A stretch of 64,000 nucleotides of DNA, taken from assembly GCA_015665315.1 (NCBI GenBank), contig JADFAK010000019.1:1-64000 (forward strand), written 5' to 3'. This DNA is from Flavobacteriales bacterium (GTDB lineage Bacteria; Bacteroidota; Bacteroidia; Flavobacteriales_D; Sanyastnellaceae). Below, in pieces: positions 60,534 through 64,000 of this stretch. The translations under genes and the position numbers were made by a program. The notes beneath the pieces are model-generated. The model saw only the letters and a list, made by a program, of their open reading frames with translations. It did not search any database and had not been told where the DNA came from. Numbering within the stretch: the stretch's first letter is position 1; each line of letters begins with the position of its first letter.

Positions 60534-61574
60534 TTAATCTTCGCCCTTCATCGCATTCCAACCTTGCGCCTTCAATTCTGTGACGTGTCCGTTTTTGGCG
60601 ATGAGTTGATTTCCGGCAGCTTGGTCGGTCATATAACCGATAACAGTCATGTCGGGATGATTTCTAATTTTTTCGTAATCGTCTTGGCTGACCGTGAACA
60701 AGAGCTCATAATCTTCACCTCCACTAAGGGCACACATAGTAGGATCCAGTTCAAATTCCCTTGCGGTATCGTACGTAGTGTGGTCGATAGGAATCTTCTC
60801 TTCATAGAGGACGCTTCCCAAACCGGAATCATGCGCCAGGTGCAAAATTTCCGAAGACAGCCCATCCGAAATATCAATCATACTCGTAGGCTTGATCCCC
60901 AATTCTTTGAAAGCGCGAATGACATCTACTCTTGCCTCTGGCTTCAATTGCCGTTCAAGGATATAGTCGTGACCCGCAAGGTCGGGCTGAATTTGAGGGG
61001 CGTCGACAAACACACTTTTTTCTCTTTCTAGGATTTGCAGACCCATATACGCTCCTCCCAAATCACCTGTAACAACGAGTAGATCTTTGTCCTTGGCCGT
61101 CGATCTCAGAATAGTCTCTCCCTCATCGGCATACCCCACTGCTGTGATTGAGATGACCAATCCGGCAGCGCTGGCCGACGTATCACCACCTACTAAGTCT
61201 ACATTGTAAACTTCACACGCTTTAAGCATACCAGCGTACAATTCTTCCACAGCTTCAACAGAAAAGCGATTGGACATGGAAATCGAGACTAAGATCTGCG
61301 CAGGAGTAGCGTTCATTGCACATAAGTCTGAAATATTGACAACAACGGCCTTGTAACCCAAATGCATCAATGGCATATAAGATAGGTCGAAGTGAATTCC
61401 TTCCGTTAGTAAGTCGGTAGATATCACCACCTGCTTTCCTTTCGAATCTAGTATTGCCCCGTCGTCACCAACGCCCAATTTGGTGTGGGGTGAACTCAAA
61501 GATATGGTAGAGGTAAGGTGTCGTATTAACCCAAATTCTCCCAATTCACTTAATTCAGTTCTCGTCTCAGACAT
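60534..61574 (-). CDS. thiL: Thiamine-monophosphate kinase
   Basis: This 346-aa enzyme phosphorylates thiamine monophosphate to thiamine diphosphate. It shows the AIR-synthase-like fold motifs: VGDDGAI near residue 35, LVGGDTSAS (metal-binding), DISDGLSSE and SGGEDYELLF. The length matches the family. It converges with the 506-aa gene and is transcribed away from the suf operon. Confidence 0.95.
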   Translation of the reverse strand: MSETRTELSELGEFGLIRHLTSTISLSSPHTKLGVGDDGAILDSKGKQVVISTDLLTEGIHFDLSYMPLMHLGYKAVVVNISDLCAMNATPAQILVSISMSNRFSVEAVEELYAGMLKACEVYNVDLVGGDTSASAAGLVISITAVGYADEGETILRSTAKDKDLLVVTGDLGGAYMGLQILEREKSVFVDAPQIQPDLAGHDYILERQLKPEARVDVIRAFKELGIKPTSMIDISDGLSSEILHLAHDSGLGSVLYEEKIPIDHTTYDTAREFELDPTMCALSGGEDYELLFTVSQDDYEKIRNHPDMTVIGYMTDQAAGNQLIAKNGHVTELKAQGWNAMKGED

Positions 61575-61589
61575 GTGTCAATTTTTTTG

Positions 61590-61597
61590 CAAAGCTA
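61590..61597 (-). promoter_or_regulatory. -7 box of the thiL promoter
   Basis: TAGCTTTG on the minus strand matches TAnnTTTG, 15 nt before the thiL ATG. Confidence 0.45.
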
Positions 61598-61678
61598 AAC
61601 ATCGTTTGCTTTCCATTGCCATTCTATGCATCCCTTCTTCCTAATTAAGGAATCACAAAACTCGAAAAATTGGCTATA

Positions 61679-61701
61679 CTATTTAGAAAACGTCTAAATA
61701 G
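61679..61701 (+). promoter_or_regulatory. Operator-like inverted repeat in the suf promoter
   Basis: CTATTTAGA (61679-61687) and TCTAAATAG (61693-61701) are perfect complements separated by 5 nt. The element ends 5 nt before the -7 box TATCTTTG (61707-61714), so it covers the region where the polymerase -33 contact falls. A Fur-type or Rrf2/IscR-type iron or Fe-S sensor is the likely ligand; which one is not known. Confidence 0.6.
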
Positions 61702-61706
61702 ATGAG

Positions 61707-61714
61707 TATCTTTG
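61707..61714 (+). promoter_or_regulatory. -7 box of the suf operon promoter
   Basis: TATCTTTG matches TAnnTTTG, 43 nt before the sufA-like ATG, and lies directly behind the inverted repeat. Confidence 0.55.
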
Positions 61715-61757
61715 CACTAGCAAGTCCTATGAGGACGGCTAAAAAAGAAAGAATGTC

Positions 61758-62084
61758 ATGATTAAAGTAAACGACAGCGCACGCATTCAAGTAGCTAATT
61801 TGATTGCATCGGAAGGTCATCCAGACGACTCCTTTGTACGAGTTGGCGTGAAGGGCGGCGGTTGCAGTGGATTGATGTATGAATTGGATTTTGACAACGT
61901 GATGACCGAAGGCGATCAAGTTTTCGAGGACAATGGTGTCAAAGTGGTTGTCGACAAAAAGAGCTTTTTATACTTGGTAGGAACGGAACTGGAGTATTCA
62001 GACGGCTTGAATGGAAAAGGCTTTGTTTTTAGAAATCCGAATGCCAATAGAACCTGCGGATGTGGGGAAAGTTTCTCCATCTAG
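61758..62084 (+). CDS. sufA: HesB/IscA-type Fe-S assembly scaffold (SufA-like)
   Basis: This 108-aa protein has the A-type carrier signature: a first Cys in GCSGLMYELDF and the terminal pair CGCGESF. A-type carriers receive clusters from the SufBCD scaffold and pass them to target enzymes. It is the first gene of the suf operon, 63 nt before sufB. The name SufA is chosen from gene context. Confidence 0.92.
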   Translation: MIKVNDSARIQVANLIASEGHPDDSFVRVGVKGGGCSGLMYELDFDNVMTEGDQVFEDNGVKVVVDKKSFLYLVGTELEYSDGLNGKGFVFRNPNANRTCGCGESFSI

Positions 62085-62147
62085 AAGCCGAAGAAAAGAA
62101 CGATTAAGTAGGACTCCAAAAACTTTCATTTTCGAAAGTATCATCAT

Positions 62148-63590
62148 ATGAGTGAAGAAGATAAGATAATAGCCGAGGTCACGAACAAAGAATACGAATA
62201 CGGCTTCACGACCGATATTGAGAGTGACACGGCGCCTCCTGGAATAAACGACGACACCATTCGCTTCATTTCTGCGAAGAAAAACGAACCAGCTTGGTTG
62301 CTTGAATGGCGACTACAAGCTTTTCATGCGTGGCAGGAAATGGCCGAGCCTGAATGGGCGCATGTGAAATACGACAAGCCGGATTTTCAGGGAATTAGCT
62401 ACTACTCTGCCCCAAAACAGAAGAAAGAGCTAGCCAGTTTGGATGAACTCGATCCTGAATTGCGAAAAACAATGGATAAGCTTGGCATCTCTATCGATGA
62501 GCAAAAACGCTTGTCTGGTGTTGCCGTTGACTTTGTTATTGATTCGGTTTCGGTGGCGACTTCGTTCAAAGAGAAGTTAGGCGAATTGGGCATCATATTT
62601 TGCTCGATGAGCGATGCTATTCAAGAGCATCCCGAGTTGGTGAGAAAATATATTGGCTCCGTTGTTCCTCAAAAGGACAACTTTTACGCCGCTTTGAACT
62701 CGGCCGTGTTTACCGATGGTTCGTTTTGTTATATCCCGAAGGGTGTGCGCTGTCCTATGGAGCTTTCGACCTATTTCCGAATCAATGAGAAGGGAACTGG
62801 TCAGTTTGAGCGAACCTTGGTCATCGCCGACGAAGGCAGTTATGTGAGTTACCTAGAAGGTTGTACGGCACCTCAACGCGACGAGAATCAATTGCACGCT
62901 GCGGTAGTTGAATTGGTCGCGCTGGACCGAGCGGAGATTAAATATTCTACCGTTCAAAATTGGTATCCGGGAGATTCGAAAGGTAAAGGAGGTGTTTTCA
63001 ATTTTGTGACCAAGCGAGGGATCTGTGAAAATCACGCCAAGATCAGCTGGACCCAGGTAGAAACTGGATCGGCAGTAACGTGGAAATATCCTTCTTGCAT
63101 CTTGAAAGGTGACCACAGTATCGGTGAGTTTTATTCTGTGGCAGTGACAAACAACTACCAGCAGGCTGATACAGGAACCAAGATGATTCACATCGGCCGC
63201 AATACGAAGAGCACCATTATATCGAAAGGTATATCGGCGGGCCAAAGCCAGAATTCATACCGCGGCTTGGTTCAAATCAATAAAACCGCCACCAACGCCC
63301 GCAACTTCAGTCAGTGCGATTCATTGCTCATGACCGACCGCTGCGGCGCCCACACATTCCCATACATCGAAGTGAACAATAGCACGGCGAAAGTTGAGCA
63401 CGAGGCGACCACTTCAAAAATTGGAGAAGATCAAATATTCTACTGTCTGCAAAGAGGTATTCGCGAAGAAAAAGCGATTGCACTCATTGTGAACGGTTAT
63501 GCCAAGGAAGTGCTTAACAAGCTTCCAATGGAATTTGCCGTCGAAGCACAAAAACTCCTAGCCATTAGTTTGGAAGGATCAGTAGGATAA
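62148..63590 (+). CDS. sufB: Fe-S cluster assembly scaffold protein SufB
   Basis: This 480-aa protein is the core of the SufBCD scaffold. Signatures include [20 protein letters not shown] near residue 85, [23 protein letters not shown] and [11 protein letters not shown]; the long beta-helix with its conserved Cys and Glu/His cluster-assembly residues appears complete. It lies between sufA and sufC on the same strand. Confidence 0.96.
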   Translation: MSEEDKIIAEVTNKEYEYGFTTDIESDTAPPGINDDTIRFISAKKNEPAWLLEWRLQAFHAWQEMAEPEWAHVKYDKPDFQGISYYSAPKQKKELASLDELDPELRKTMDKLGISIDEQKRLSGVAVDFVIDSVSVATSFKEKLGELGIIFCSMSDAIQEHPELVRKYIGSVVPQKDNFYAALNSAVFTDGSFCYIPKGVRCPMELSTYFRINEKGTGQFERTLVIADEGSYVSYLEGCTAPQRDENQLHAAVVELVALDRAEIKYSTVQNWYPGDSKGKGGVFNFVTKRGICENHAKISWTQVETGSAVTWKYPSCILKGDHSIGEFYSVAVTNNYQQADTGTKMIHIGRNTKSTIISKGISAGQSQNSYRGLVQINKTATNARNFSQCDSLLMTDRCGAHTFPYIEVNNSTAKVEHEATTSKIGEDQIFYCLQRGIREEKAIALIVNGYAKEVLNKLPMEFAVEAQKLLAISLEGSVG

Positions 63591-63629
63591 AATAATAAGC
63601 AAGAAAAGAACAAGAATACCTGGAAGGAC

Positions 63630-64000
63630 ATGAAATTGAAAATCAACAATCTGCACGCTCAAATAGAGGACAACGAGATCCTCAAAGGATTGAACTTAGA
63701 AATAGGACCGGGAGAGGTGCATGCTATCATGGGACCAAATGGTTCGGGAAAAAGCACTTTGGCCTCCGTACTTGCTGGCAACGATGCTTTCGAAGTAACT
63801 GAAGGCTCGGTCGATTTCGATGGCAAAGATCTTTTAGAGATGGATGCAGATGTACGCGCAAAAGAAGGTTTGTTCCTCGCATTCCAATATCCTGTTGAAA
63901 TTCCAGGTGTCAGCAATATTAATTTCCTCCGTGCGGCCATCAGTGAAATTCGTGAGTACCACGGACAAGACGCTGTTTCTGCCAAGGACTTTTTGGCGAT
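63630..64000 (+). CDS. sufC: Fe-S assembly ATPase SufC (3' end cut by the window)
   Basis: The reading frame runs from ATG 63630 to the window end (about 123 codons) without a stop. It starts MKLKINNLHA, has the Walker A motif MGPNGSGKST near residue 35, and the Q-loop-region FLAFQYPVEIPGVSN, which is characteristic of SufC. GGAAGGA six nt upstream is a good ribosome binding site, unusual in this genome. SufC is the ABC-type ATPase that powers the SufB/SufD scaffold. The downstream part (signature motif, Walker B) is not in the window. Confidence 0.93.
   Translation, partial: MKLKINNLHAQIEDNEILKGLNLEIGPGEVHAIMGPNGSGKSTLASVLAGNDAFEVTEGSVDFDGKDLLEMDADVRAKEGLFLAFQYPVEIPGVSNINFLRAAISEIREYHGQDAVSAKDFLA

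Overview
The window looks like chromosomal DNA of a member of the Bacteroidota, most likely Flavobacteriales. The signs are Bacteroidetes-type promoters (TAnnTTTG -7 boxes) just upstream of many start codons, almost no Shine-Dalgarno sequences, a type IX secretion (T9SS) C-terminal sorting domain, two large periplasmic beta-propeller histidine kinases with LytTR response regulators, DUF4296/DUF1361 proteins, and a sufA-sufB-sufC operon of the Bacteroidetes order. I cannot name the genus.

Region 1 (1-6.3 kb, minus strand) is a DNA-damage cassette: Y-family polymerase (dinB), SRAP/HMCES-like protein, a short DnaE polymerase, and a PA0069-type radical SAM protein. A LexA-like XRE/S24 regulator lies at 14.2 kb. 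The dinB promoter and the regulator's own promoter share GCTAA/TTAGC half-sites, including an identical 10-mer, so the two loci probably form one SOS-like regulon. Between them are an acidic lipoprotein, a LytTR regulator / propeller kinase operon with a second LytTR regulator, a stand-alone T9SS-tail-like protein and a secreted metalloprotease-like protein.

Region 2 (15-28.9 kb) is ordinary core chromosome: an Nfu Fe-S protein, two secreted amidohydrolase-like proteins, a YpfJ-type metallopeptidase, an EamA transporter, a metal-binding lipoprotein, DUF1361, the trio dolichol-P-mannose-synthase-like enzyme / dihydroorotase / DUF4296, and an orphan propeller histidine kinase.

Region 3 (28,923-46,194) is a mobile genomic island of about 17.2 kb, bounded by near-identical direct repeats of 52-53 bp that contain a terminator hairpin. 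It appears to have inserted in the shared terminator between the orphan kinase and a small convergent gene. It carries a tyrosine integrase at the left end, a second integrase near the right end, and an eight-gene minus-strand operon: XRE regulator, hsdM, hsdS, KAP P-loop ATPase, 83-aa protein, DUF4145-like/DUF1643 fusion, hsdR and a membrane-anchored protein. This is a type I restriction system with extra genes embedded between specificity and restriction subunits, and is the best candidate here for an undescribed defence system. Divergent from it is a possible small HUH-type protein beside a dense cluster of inverted repeats. Several small unknown genes and a frameshifted membrane gene fill the right part.

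Region 4 (46.2-64 kb) is core chromosome again: nadD-gmk-yicC, a very large repeat-rich T9SS-secreted metalloprotease-like protein, a polyprenyl diphosphate synthase, a MORN-type lipoprotein, a LysM glucosaminidase, an epimerase, uvrC, a conserved Bacteroidetes hypothetical, thiL, and the start of the suf operon (sufC is cut by the window end). No tRNA, rRNA or CRISPR array was seen.
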